Shown here: positions 1 through 6,477 of the stretch, piece after piece
How positions within the stretch are numbered: the stretch's first letter is position 1
How the letters are laid out: every line of letters starts with the position of its first letter
From: JAIBBG01 sp043748015
GTDB lineage: Bacteria > Bacteroidota > Bacteroidia > Flavobacteriales_D > Sanyastnellaceae
DNA length: 9,233 nt
Direction of reading: 5' to 3'
Assembly: GCA_043748015.1 (NCBI GenBank)
Contig: JAYTOA010000165.1
Location: 1 to 9,233, forward strand
The notes under the pieces: generated by a model
What the model was told of the DNA's origin: nothing
Seen by the model: only the letters and a program-made list of their open reading frames with translations
The model's database searches: none
Made by a program: the position numbers and the translations under genes

Positions 1-582
1 AGCAAATTCGTAGTGAGCATCGCTATGATTGCTATCGCTGTTTCAACACTCGCAACAAATATTGCTGCGAACATTGTAAGTCCTGCAAATGACTTCTCGA
101 ATCTGGCTCCGGCGAAAATCAGTTTCAGAACGGGTGGCTATATCACCGGCATCATCGGTCTTTTGATTTTCCCGTGGAAATTAATTGCAGACCCAACCGG
201 ATACATTTTCACATGGTTGATTGCGTATTCAAGTTTGCTCGGACCCATCGGTGGAATCATGATAGCCGATTACTATTTCGTGCGCCGACAACAACTCGTG
301 GTGAACGATCTCTATCAATTGAAGGGACAATATTTTTTCGGAAGCGGATTCAACAATCGCGCGATCGTCGCATTGTTGCTGGGCGTGCTTCCCAACGTCC
401 CCGGCTTTCTCATCAACATTCATGTGATGGAGCGTACTACTGTCTGGAGCTGGGTAGGCGACCTATATAACTACGCATGGTTTGTCGGATTTTTTATCTC
501 GGGAATTGTTTACTTGATACTGATGAGAAAAACGCAAACTGAACTACAAAGTGAGTCGATCATGGCAACAGCAATTTCATAA
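1..582 (+). CDS. NCS1-family nucleobase transporter, C-terminal part (5'-truncated by window edge)
   Basis: This is the last 193 residues of an inner-membrane NCS1 (nucleobase:cation symporter-1) permease. The frame is open from base 1, so the true start lies upstream; the GTG at 13 is not the start. About five hydrophobic segments are visible, at roughly residues 5-25, 44-62, 69-93, 119-141 and 155-175 of the fragment, which fits the last five of the family's twelve helices. The stretches NIAANIVSPANDFSNLAP and GPIGGIMIADYYFVRR are typical of this family. The adjacent pyrimidine degradation genes make uracil, thymine, cytosine or a dihydropyrimidine the likely cargo; hydantoin or allantoin are alternatives because NCS1 members also carry those. 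The substrate is inferred from context only, since the substrate-binding first half is missing. The stop is 26 bases before the deaminase gene, consistent with one operon. Confidence 0.9.
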   Translation, partial: SKFVVSIAMIAIAVSTLATNIAANIVSPANDFSNLAPAKISFRTGGYITGIIGLLIFPWKLIADPTGYIFTWLIAYSSLLGPIGGIMIADYYFVRRQQLVVNDLYQLKGQYFFGSGFNNRAIVALLLGVLPNVPGFLINIHVMERTTVWSWVGDLYNYAWFVGFFISGIVYLILMRKTQTELQSESIMATAIS

Positions 583-608
583 CGAACATAATTTAAAGGA
601 AAAATACT

Positions 609-1043
609 ATGGATGAATTCATGAAAGCCGCGATTGATGAAGCGCGCACAGGTTTGAGTGAGAAGGGAATTCCAATCGGCAGCGTGCTGGTGAAAGACGG
701 AAAAATTGTTGGTCGCGGACACAACAAACGCGTGCAGGACAATGATCCGATGACACACGCTGAAATTGATTGCCTCCGCAATGCCGGTCGTGTCGGTAGT
801 TACAAAGATTCGGTGTTGTATTCAACGCTGATGCCATGTTACTTGTGCGCTGGTGCTGTTGTGCAATTCGGTATCAAGAAAGTGTATGCAGGTGAGTCTG
901 CAACATTTCCCGGAGCGAAAGAATTTATGGAGTCGCACGGTGTTGAAGTGATCGACCTCGACATGGACGAATGCAAAGACATGATGAATCAATTCATCGA
1001 AGAGAATCCAAAATTGTGGAACGAAGACATCGGCGAATTGTAG
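609..1043 (+). CDS. Cytosine deaminase, fungal Fcy1-like (zinc-dependent CDA fold)
   Basis: This 144-residue cytosolic enzyme is predicted to hydrolyse cytosine to uracil and ammonia, feeding the reductive pathway encoded downstream. The zinc site and catalytic glutamate are seen as H50-A-E52 and P-C77-x-x-C80. It resembles yeast cytosine deaminase along its length: GRGHN around N39 (yeast N51), F100 (yeast F114), and the C-terminal W137-N-E-D140-I-G-E that matches the yeast W152/D155 tail recognising and covering the base. This is a different fold from the E. coli CodA amidohydrolase. Length is close to the 158 residues of the yeast protein. The start has a purine-rich AAAGGA at 595-600, 8 bases upstream. 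Guanine deaminase and tRNA adenosine deaminase are related alternatives, but the conserved tail and the neighbours favour cytosine. Assignment to the superfamily is firm; cytosine specificity is strongly inferred. Confidence 0.9.
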   Translation: MDEFMKAAIDEARTGLSEKGIPIGSVLVKDGKIVGRGHNKRVQDNDPMTHAEIDCLRNAGRVGSYKDSVLYSTLMPCYLCAGAVVQFGIKKVYAGESATFPGAKEFMESHGVEVIDLDMDECKDMMNQFIEENPKLWNEDIGEL

Positions 1044-1091
1044 AACGCATTAAGTTTACAGTCCGCTTTTCAAAATCTAATTTGAAGCAAC

Positions 1092-2474
1092 ATGTCAATA
1101 CTTATTAAGAACGGAAGAATCATCACTGCTGCCGACGATTACGTCGCTGATATTTTTATTGTAGATGAGAAAATCATTACCATCGGAAAGGACTTGAATA
1201 TTTCTGCCGACGAAGTAATCGATGCGTCTGGAAGAATCGTGATGCCCGGAGGCATCGATCCGCACGTTCACCTGGATATGCCTTTCATGGGAACTTCTTC
1301 CAGTGACAATTACGAAACAGGAACGGCTGCAGCATTGCATGGCGGCACAACAATGGTGATTGATTTCATTCTTCAAACGCAAGGCAAATCTTTGCGCAAT
1401 GCATTGGAAGAATGGAAAGGACGATCTGATGGAAATGCTGTGGGAGATTATTCCTTTCACATGGCCGTGACTGATTTCAACGACAACACCAAAGAGGAAA
1501 TCAAAGAAATGGTGGAGAAGGAAGGCATCACTTCTTTCAAAACTTTCATGGCATATAAAGGTGCATTGATGATCGATGATCGTCAGATGGTGGGCTTGAT
1601 GAACGAAGTGAAGAAGCAAGGCGGAATGGTGACAGTGCATGCAACGAATGGTGATCTGATCGATTTCCTGATCGCGAAACACAAAGCTGCAGGTGATCTT
1701 TCACCGCTTTATCATTACATCACTCAACCTGAAATCACAGAATCCGAAGCAACAGGAAGATTTGCCGATCTCGCTTATCATTCGGGTGTTCCTGCGTATG
1801 TCGTGCACATGACATGCGAAGGTGCACTCAATCATGTGCGCGATGCTTCGAAGAGAAATCAAACAGTATATGCCGAGACGTGCATTCAATATCTCTTGCT
1901 GGATGCATCTCTTTACGACAAAGGATTTGAATCAGCGAAGTGGGTGATGAGTCCGCCATTGCGCGAGAAGAAAGACCAGGCAACGTTGTGGGCAGGGATC
2001 AATCAGGGACTTGTTCAGGTGGTAGCAACAGACCATTGTCCTTTTATGTGGGAGCAAAAGAAAATGGGTGAGAAGGATTTTTCAAAAATTCCAAACGGAC
2101 ATCCGGCCATTGAACACAGAATGGAATTGCTCTTCTCAGAAGGTGTAAACAAGAATCGTATCACGTTGAATAAATACGTGGAAGTAAGTTCAACCAATGC
2201 TGCTAAAATTTTTGGAATGTATCCGCAAAAGGGAACGATCGCCATTGGTTCAGATGCCGACATCGTTATCATTGACCCCAAAGAAAAACACACTATCTCC
2301 GCTAAGACGCATCACATGAATGTGGACTACTCGTCTTATGAAGGATGGGAACTCACGGGTAAAATCAAAACAGTTTTGCTCAGAGGTAAGATCGCGGTGA
2401 ATGATGATAAGTTGATGTTGAAGAAGGGGTATGGGAAGTTTGTGAAGAGGAATAAAGTATTAGGAAGGATTTAG
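1092..2474 (+). CDS. hydA: Dihydropyrimidinase (D-hydantoinase family)
   Basis: This cyclic amidohydrolase opens 5,6-dihydrouracil to N-carbamoyl-beta-alanine, or dihydrothymine to N-carbamoyl-beta-aminoisobutyrate, the second step of reductive pyrimidine breakdown. At 460 residues it is the normal family length. The binuclear metal site is complete: H58 and H60 in the DPHVHLD motif, the carbamylated lysine K150 in SFKTFMAYKG, H183, H239, and D314 in VATDHCPF. These positions nearly coincide with those of Bacillus D-hydantoinase. An N-terminal beta-sandwich segment (about 1-50) and its C-terminal complement (about 380-460) flank the TIM barrel. The substrate loop reads IPNGHPAIEHR, where a PG pair is more usual. 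The gene starts 48 bases after the deaminase. Its last codons run into a TAGGA-rich repeat, and the stop TAG shares its final base with an inverted-repeat arm. Hydantoinase or allantoinase activity is less likely given the PreTA and ureidopropionase neighbours. Confidence 0.95.
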   Translation: MSILIKNGRIITAADDYVADIFIVDEKIITIGKDLNISADEVIDASGRIVMPGGIDPHVHLDMPFMGTSSSDNYETGTAAALHGGTTMVIDFILQTQGKSLRNALEEWKGRSDGNAVGDYSFHMAVTDFNDNTKEEIKEMVEKEGITSFKTFMAYKGALMIDDRQMVGLMNEVKKQGGMVTVHATNGDLIDFLIAKHKAAGDLSPLYHYITQPEITESEATGRFADLAYHSGVPAYVVHMTCEGALNHVRDASKRNQTVYAETCIQYLLLDASLYDKGFESAKWVMSPPLREKKDQATLWAGINQGLVQVVATDHCPFMWEQKKMGEKDFSKIPNGHPAIEHRMELLFSEGVNKNRITLNKYVEVSSTNAAKIFGMYPQKGTIAIGSDADIVIIDPKEKHTISAKTHHMNVDYSSYEGWELTGKIKTVLLRGKIAVNDDKLMLKKGYGKFVKRNKVLGRI

Positions 2475-2593
2475 GAATATAGGATTACGGGATAACAGGG
2501 AATGCACTATAAGCCCCGTAGGTAGATGAGAAAGGGAGGCCTTCGATCATACCTCTATAATCCTATAATCCTGAAATCCTATATTCCTATATT
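2474..2593. repeat. Intergenic inverted repeat built of degenerate 8-bp units (hydA / ureidopropionase spacer)
   Basis: The arms at 2474-2493 and 2568-2587 are complementary at 18 of 20 positions, and one of the two exceptions is a G-T (G-U in RNA) pair. They enclose 74 bases. Each arm has an 8-base period: GGAATATA, GGATTACG, GGATAACA on the left; CCTATAAT, CCTGAAAT, CCTATATT, CCTATATT at 2562-2593 on the right. The loop can form a further stem, 2520-2527 with 2546-2554, with one bulged base. The left arm begins on the last base of the hydA stop codon. No T run follows, so this is not an ordinary terminator. Function is unknown. It could be an intercistronic RNA structure or a small repeat insertion. 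Confidence 0.8.
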
Positions 2594-2648
2594 GCTCGGT
2601 TGAAGGGATTATCGAATATTTAAGGAGAGAAATACAATAATTACACAT

Positions 2649-3515
2649 ATGTCAAGAAAAGTAAAATCCGCCCTCATACAAATGAGCCTTCCAATGACGG
2701 AGGGAGAAGGGACCATACAAGAAATCTGCAACGCAATGGTGCAGAAACACATTCCATACATTGAAGAGGCCGGAAAAAAAGGAGTGCAGATTTTATGTCT
2801 GCAGGAAATTTTCAATACGCCGTATTTCTGTCCGGGACAAGACAGCAAGTGGTATGCTTCTGCAGAATCAGTTCCAGGTCCAACAACGGATCTGATGGCT
2901 ACTTACGCAAAGAAATACAACATGGTCATCATCGTTCCTATCTATGAAAAGGAACAGGAAGGTGTGCTATACAACACAGCAGCTGTTATCGATGCTGACG
3001 GAACGTATCTTGGTAAATACAGAAAGAATCACATTCCACAGACGAATGGTTTCTGGGAGAAGTTTTTCTTCAAGCCGGGCAATCTCGGTTATCCTGTTTT
3101 TCAAACGAAGTATGCGAAAGTGGGTGTGTATATCTGCTACGATCGTCACTTTCCGGATGGCGCAAGATGTCTTGGTTTGAATGGCGCAGAGATCGTTTAC
3201 AATCCTTCAGCTACTGTTGCCGGTCTTTCTCAATACTTGTGGAAGCTTGAGCAGCCGGCACACGCAGCAGCAAATGGTTACTTCATGGGATGTATCAACA
3301 GAGTGGGAACTGAGAAACCTTGGAACCTCGGAAAGTTTTATGGTAGTTCATACTTCGTTGATCCACGCGGACAAATTTTCGCAACTGCTTCTGAAGACAA
3401 CGATGAATTGCTCGTTGCAGAATTTGATCTCGACATGATCGCTGAAGTGAGAAGTACATGGCAGTTCTTCCGCGACAGAAGACCGGAGACCTACGGAAGG
3501 CTCACTGAACTATAA
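2649..3515 (+). CDS. Beta-ureidopropionase (N-carbamoyl-beta-alanine amidohydrolase), nitrilase superfamily
   Basis: This cytosolic enzyme should hydrolyse N-carbamoyl-beta-alanine (or the methyl analogue from thymine) to beta-alanine, CO2 and ammonia, the last step of the pathway. The 288 residues form a single carbon-nitrogen hydrolase domain. The catalytic Glu-Lys-Cys triad is visible as E53 in LQEIF, K126 in KYRKNH and C163 in ICYDRHFP, with the accessory glutamate E137 in FWEK. The sequence is of the nitrilase type found in animals and plants, not the M20/HyuC metallopeptidase type used by several other bacteria. The start at 2649 gives MSRKVKSALIQM, a normal beginning for the fold. A good AAGGAG at 2622-2627 lies 21 bases away, too far for usual spacing. 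The gene sits between hydA and preT, which supports the ureidopropionase assignment over an N-carbamoyl-D-amino-acid or putrescine amidase. Confidence 0.92.
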   Translation: MSRKVKSALIQMSLPMTEGEGTIQEICNAMVQKHIPYIEEAGKKGVQILCLQEIFNTPYFCPGQDSKWYASAESVPGPTTDLMATYAKKYNMVIIVPIYEKEQEGVLYNTAAVIDADGTYLGKYRKNHIPQTNGFWEKFFFKPGNLGYPVFQTKYAKVGVYICYDRHFPDGARCLGLNGAEIVYNPSATVAGLSQYLWKLEQPAHAAANGYFMGCINRVGTEKPWNLGKFYGSSYFVDPRGQIFATASEDNDELLVAEFDLDMIAEVRSTWQFFRDRRPETYGRLTEL

Positions 3516-3580
3516 TTGAAGGTGAGCTAATGGTGCCTATTTGGTTCGAATTTTTTTAAGTACAACAACAACATTTATCA

Positions 3581-4921
3581 ATGTCTATAAAAAGTAATCG
3601 TTTATCTGCAGTTGAGTTTGCATTGAATTTTTCTGATGTGCATCCGCCATTTGAACATGATGAAGGTGCGCTGATTGAAGCCAATCGTTGCATCAATTGC
3701 TATGATGCGCCCTGCACGAAATCTTGTCCAACAGGAATTGATGTGCCGCTTTTCATCAAACAAATTTCTTCGGGAAATATCAAGGGATCTGCTAAGACCA
3801 TTCTCTCATCCAATATCATGGGTGCGGGTTGCTCTAAAGTTTGTCCTGTAGAAAAACTTTGCGAAGGTGCATGCGTCTATAATCTTCTCGAAGAAGAACC
3901 GATTCACATCGCAAAACTTCAACGTTATTCCACCGAAAGAGCTATCGAAAATCAATGGAAACTTTTCGAAAGAAAACCATCCAATGGTAAAAAGGTAGCT
4001 GTTGTTGGTGCAGGTCCTGCAGGACTTTCATGTGCTCACGGCTTGGCTCGTGAAGGTTGCGACGTTACTGTTTTCGAGAAGGAAGCAAAAGGCGGCGGGT
4101 TGATCACATACGGTGTGGCCGCTTATAAAGTAACGCCTGAGTTTTGTCAGGACGAAGTGGATTACATTCTCTCCATCGGTGGCATCACCATGGAATACAA
4201 CAAAGCGTTGGGTAAAGATTTTAGCATCGCTGATTTACAGAAAAAATTCGACGCTGTGTTCTTGGGAATTGGCGTCGGCGTCGCGCGTCATCTGGATATT
4301 CCGGGCGAGGAACTGGATGGAGTAGTCGATGCGATTTCGTTTATCTACGATCTGAGAACGCAAGATTATTCCAAGACGGCAGTGGGTGATAAAGTGGCTG
4401 TAATCGGAATGGGTATGACTGCCATTGATGCTGCTACGCAATCAAAAAGATTAGGCGCTAAAGAAGTGACGATGATCTATCGCCGAACGGAGCACGAGAA
4501 GCCTTGTACTCAAGTTGAACTTGACATTGCAAAATTGGATGGATGCAATTTCATATGGCTTGCAAATCCTATTGAAGTGAAAGGTGAAAACGGAAAAGTG
4601 AAACAACTTGTTTGTGAGAAGATGAAACTCGGCGAATCTGATTCTTCGGGTCGGGCTGCTCCTGTTTCTACCGGTGAAACTTTTACCATTGATGTGGACA
4701 TGGTCATCAAAGCGGCCGGTCAAATTCCTTTCGAAGAGATCGTAAAGAATGAAGCGCTTGAAAACAAGGGCGGCAAGATTGTCAATGATGCGAAGAAGCA
4801 AACCAACCTGAAAGGTGTATTCGCCGGTGGTGATGCGGTGAATGGCGGTAAAGAAGTGGTTGACGCGGTGCAGGCGGGTAAACTTGGCGCGTTGGGAATC
4901 TTAGAATATTTAGGGCTTTAA
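3581..4921 (+). CDS. preT: Dihydropyrimidine dehydrogenase (NAD+) subunit PreT (FeS/FAD electron-input subunit)
   Basis: PreT takes electrons from NAD(P)H through FAD and iron-sulfur clusters and passes them to PreA, which reduces uracil or thymine. The 446-residue protein corresponds to the N-terminal half of mammalian dihydropyrimidine dehydrogenase (DPD). An N-terminal double-cluster domain carries C37, C40, C45, C49 and C84, C88, C94, C98. Q114 in IAKLQRYSTE aligns with DPD Gln156, the unusual glutamine ligand of one cluster. An FAD-binding VVGAGPAGLS follows at 141-150. The NAD(P)-binding stretch VIGMGMTAID is near 274-283, and the closing FAD motif GVFAGGDAVNGG lies near the C-terminus. 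The gene follows the ureidopropionase by 65 bases and precedes preA by 56. No clear Shine-Dalgarno is seen, as is common in this phylum. A glutamate synthase small subunit is the main look-alike, but Q114 and the linked preA argue for PreT. Confidence 0.95.
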   Translation: MSIKSNRLSAVEFALNFSDVHPPFEHDEGALIEANRCINCYDAPCTKSCPTGIDVPLFIKQISSGNIKGSAKTILSSNIMGAGCSKVCPVEKLCEGACVYNLLEEEPIHIAKLQRYSTERAIENQWKLFERKPSNGKKVAVVGAGPAGLSCAHGLAREGCDVTVFEKEAKGGGLITYGVAAYKVTPEFCQDEVDYILSIGGITMEYNKALGKDFSIADLQKKFDAVFLGIGVGVARHLDIPGEELDGVVDAISFIYDLRTQDYSKTAVGDKVAVIGMGMTAIDAATQSKRLGAKEVTMIYRRTEHEKPCTQVELDIAKLDGCNFIWLANPIEVKGENGKVKQLVCEKMKLGESDSSGRAAPVSTGETFTIDVDMVIKAAGQIPFEEIVKNEALENKGGKIVNDAKKQTNLKGVFAGGDAVNGGKEVVDAVQAGKLGALGILEYLGL

Positions 4922-4931
4922 AACATTTTTT

Positions 4932-4955
4932 GAATGACCATTCGAAATGGCATTC
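4932..4955 (+). other. Intercistronic hairpin between preT and preA
   Basis: GAATG (4932-4936) pairs with CATTC (4951-4955) and CCAT (4938-4941) with ATGG (4947-4950), leaving A4937 bulged and a small TCGAA loop. The stem is about nine pairs. There is no T run after it, so it is not a standard terminator on the + strand. It may act as an mRNA processing or stability element between the two subunit genes, or may be chance. Confidence 0.4.
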
Positions 4956-4977
4956 ATCGATATAAAAAATTCAGAAC

Positions 4978-6246
4978 ATGGCAAATTTGCAATCAAGTTT
5001 TCTCGGAATAAAGTCGCCCAACCCTTTTTGGTTGGCTTCAGCTCCACCGACAGATAAAAAAATAAATGTCTTACGCGCTTTTGAGGCCGGTTGGGGTGGT
5101 GTAGTTTGGAAGACTCTTGGCTCTCAAGTGAAGAACGTTTCATCGCGCTATTCGTCTCTTAATTATAATGGTCGTCGTGCTGTTGGTTTCAACAATATCG
5201 AATTGATCTCCGATCGTCCACTCGACATCAACCTCAAAGAAATTAAGGAGGTGATGAAGTTGTTTCCGGATCGCGCAATGATTGTTTCTCTTATGGCGGA
5301 CAATGATCGCGAGAGCTGGCATGAGTTGATTAAGAAAGTGGAAGACACAGGCGCGCACGGACTCGAATTGAATTTCGGTTGTCCGCACGGTATGGTGGAA
5401 CGCGGGATGGGTGCGGCTGTCGGACAAGATCCTGAAATTGCCAAAATGGTGGTAGAGTGGGTGATGGAAGCGGCAACTATTCCTGTTATTACCAAGCTCA
5501 CTCCAAATGTCCACTCTGTTGTTCCCGGTGCTATGGCCGCTATCGAAGGTGGATCAAATGGTCTTTCATTAATCAACACAATTCAATCTGTAACGGGAAT
5601 CGATCTTGATACTTTGGTTCCAAATCCGAACGTAGGTGGTCAATCTGTTTTCGGCGGTTATTGCGGTCCGGCAGTAAAACCAATCGCATTGAAATTTTTA
5701 ACGACGCTATCGCAAAACGACAAGATCAGAAATTATCCGATCTCCGGTATCGGTGGAATTACGACCTGGAAAGATGCCGTGGAATACATGCTGCTTGGAG
5801 CAAGCAATGTGCAAGTGTGCACTGCTGCAATGATCAGCGGATTTAAGATCATCACAGATTTATGCGATGGCTTGAACAACTGGATGGATGAAAAAGGATA
5901 CAAGACAATTGATGACTTCATCGGACTTTCAGTTCCAAAGATGACGAAGTGGGAAGAACTCGATATCAATTTCCACATAGTCGCCAACATCGATCAGGAC
6001 AAATGCATTCATTGTGGACTTTGCTACATCGCTTGTGAGGACACATCTCACCAATCCATCAGTTTGACAAATGGAATGCCTTACAATACTTACGAGATTA
6101 AGAAAGAAGAGTGCGTTGGTTGCAACTTGTGCCAGATTGTTTGCCCGGTGAATGATTGCATTACCATGGTTGAAGAACGCAAAGGCGATGAATACCTGAA
6201 TTGGATTGAGTTTCAGAAGCGTGGATTGCCGTTGAATGATCATTGA
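4978..6246 (+). CDS. preA: Dihydropyrimidine dehydrogenase (NAD+) subunit PreA (catalytic FMN/FeS subunit)
   Basis: PreA reduces uracil or thymine at an FMN site, the first step of the reductive pathway, using electrons relayed from PreT. The 422 residues match the C-terminal half of mammalian DPD: a dihydroorotate-dehydrogenase-like TIM barrel (about 5-320), then a bacterial ferredoxin domain. In the barrel, K45 in VVWKTLG and N132 in LELNFGCPHGM are FMN and substrate-contact positions. C135 corresponds to DPD Cys671, the general acid of pyrimidine reduction, and its mobile loop ERGMG follows. SGIGGITTWKDA (about 256-267) is the phosphate-binding strand. Two [4Fe-4S] motifs are complete: C343-x2-C346-x2-C349-x3-C353 and C379-x2-C382-x2-C385-x3-C389. 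The first residues, MANLQSSFLGIKSPNPF, match the usual family start. C135 separates it from dihydroorotate dehydrogenase B, which has serine there. It is the last pathway gene; 231 bases separate it from aroC. Confidence 0.95.
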   Translation: MANLQSSFLGIKSPNPFWLASAPPTDKKINVLRAFEAGWGGVVWKTLGSQVKNVSSRYSSLNYNGRRAVGFNNIELISDRPLDINLKEIKEVMKLFPDRAMIVSLMADNDRESWHELIKKVEDTGAHGLELNFGCPHGMVERGMGAAVGQDPEIAKMVVEWVMEAATIPVITKLTPNVHSVVPGAMAAIEGGSNGLSLINTIQSVTGIDLDTLVPNPNVGGQSVFGGYCGPAVKPIALKFLTTLSQNDKIRNYPISGIGGITTWKDAVEYMLLGASNVQVCTAAMISGFKIITDLCDGLNNWMDEKGYKTIDDFIGLSVPKMTKWEELDINFHIVANIDQDKCIHCGLCYIACEDTSHQSISLTNGMPYNTYEIKKEECVGCNLCQIVCPVNDCITMVEERKGDEYLNWIEFQKRGLPLNDH

Positions 6247-6252
6247 AGTTTG

Positions 6253-6467
6253 GTTAATGGTTATTGGGTTATTGCCCGGCAACTAGATTTGAAAATCAGG
6301 TAAAAATCGAAATTCATGCTATTAAGGTTGGTCTGGAGTGTATATCTTTTTGCAGATATACGCGTCGATTGCACGCACTCATTCAGCGAAGAATTCAAAA
6401 CTTCCCCTACATTCAACACATCCAAACCACATTAGCACTATTACTTAATAACCCAATAACTAATAAC
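6253..6467. repeat. Intergenic inverted repeat built of degenerate 7-8-bp units (preA / aroC spacer)
   Basis: The arms at 6253-6273 and 6447-6467 are complementary at 19 of 21 positions, and one exception is a G-T pair. They enclose 173 bases. The left arm reads as GGTTAAT, GGTTATT, GGGTTATT; the right arm as AATAACCC, AATAACT, AATAACT. The left arm starts 6 bases after the preA stop and the right arm ends 10 bases before the aroC ATG, so nearly the whole spacer is inside it. The layout matches the element at 2474-2593 although the arm sequences differ. An open frame through the spacer (6264-6470) lacks protein-like composition and is not considered a gene. Function is unknown. Confidence 0.8.
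6340..6361 (+). other. Perfect hairpin inside the preA/aroC inverted repeat
   Basis: GTATATCT (6340-6347) and AGATATAC (6354-6361) form a perfect 8-bp stem with the loop TTTTGC. T6339-G6362 and G6338-C6363 can extend it to ten pairs with one wobble. No T run follows, so it is not a canonical terminator. It lies near the middle of the region bounded by the long inverted repeat and could be the tip of a larger folded RNA. Confidence 0.5.
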
Positions 6468-6477
6468 TAAATACAAA

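Noticed and set aside
1095..1682. Minus-strand open frame of 195 codons opposite hydA
   Set aside because: Shadow of the conserved hydA frame; rich in His, Cys and Ser as expected of an antisense reading.
2554..2593. Short tandem 8-mers as a possible CRISPR array
   Set aside because: Units are 8 bases, imperfect and without spacers; there is no cas gene in the window.
3516..3580. T run (TTTTTTT near 3549-3555) as a terminator between the ureidopropionase gene and preT
   Set aside because: No stable stem precedes the T run, and preT belongs to the same pathway set.
5140..5579. Two overlapping minus-strand open frames opposite preA
   Set aside because: Both are shadows of the intact PreA barrel region with no start signal or recognisable motif.
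6264..6470. Open frame of 68 codons on the + strand between preA and aroC
   Set aside because: It lies within the inverted-repeat element, its ends are made of repeat units, it has no ribosome site, and the translation has no protein-like pattern.
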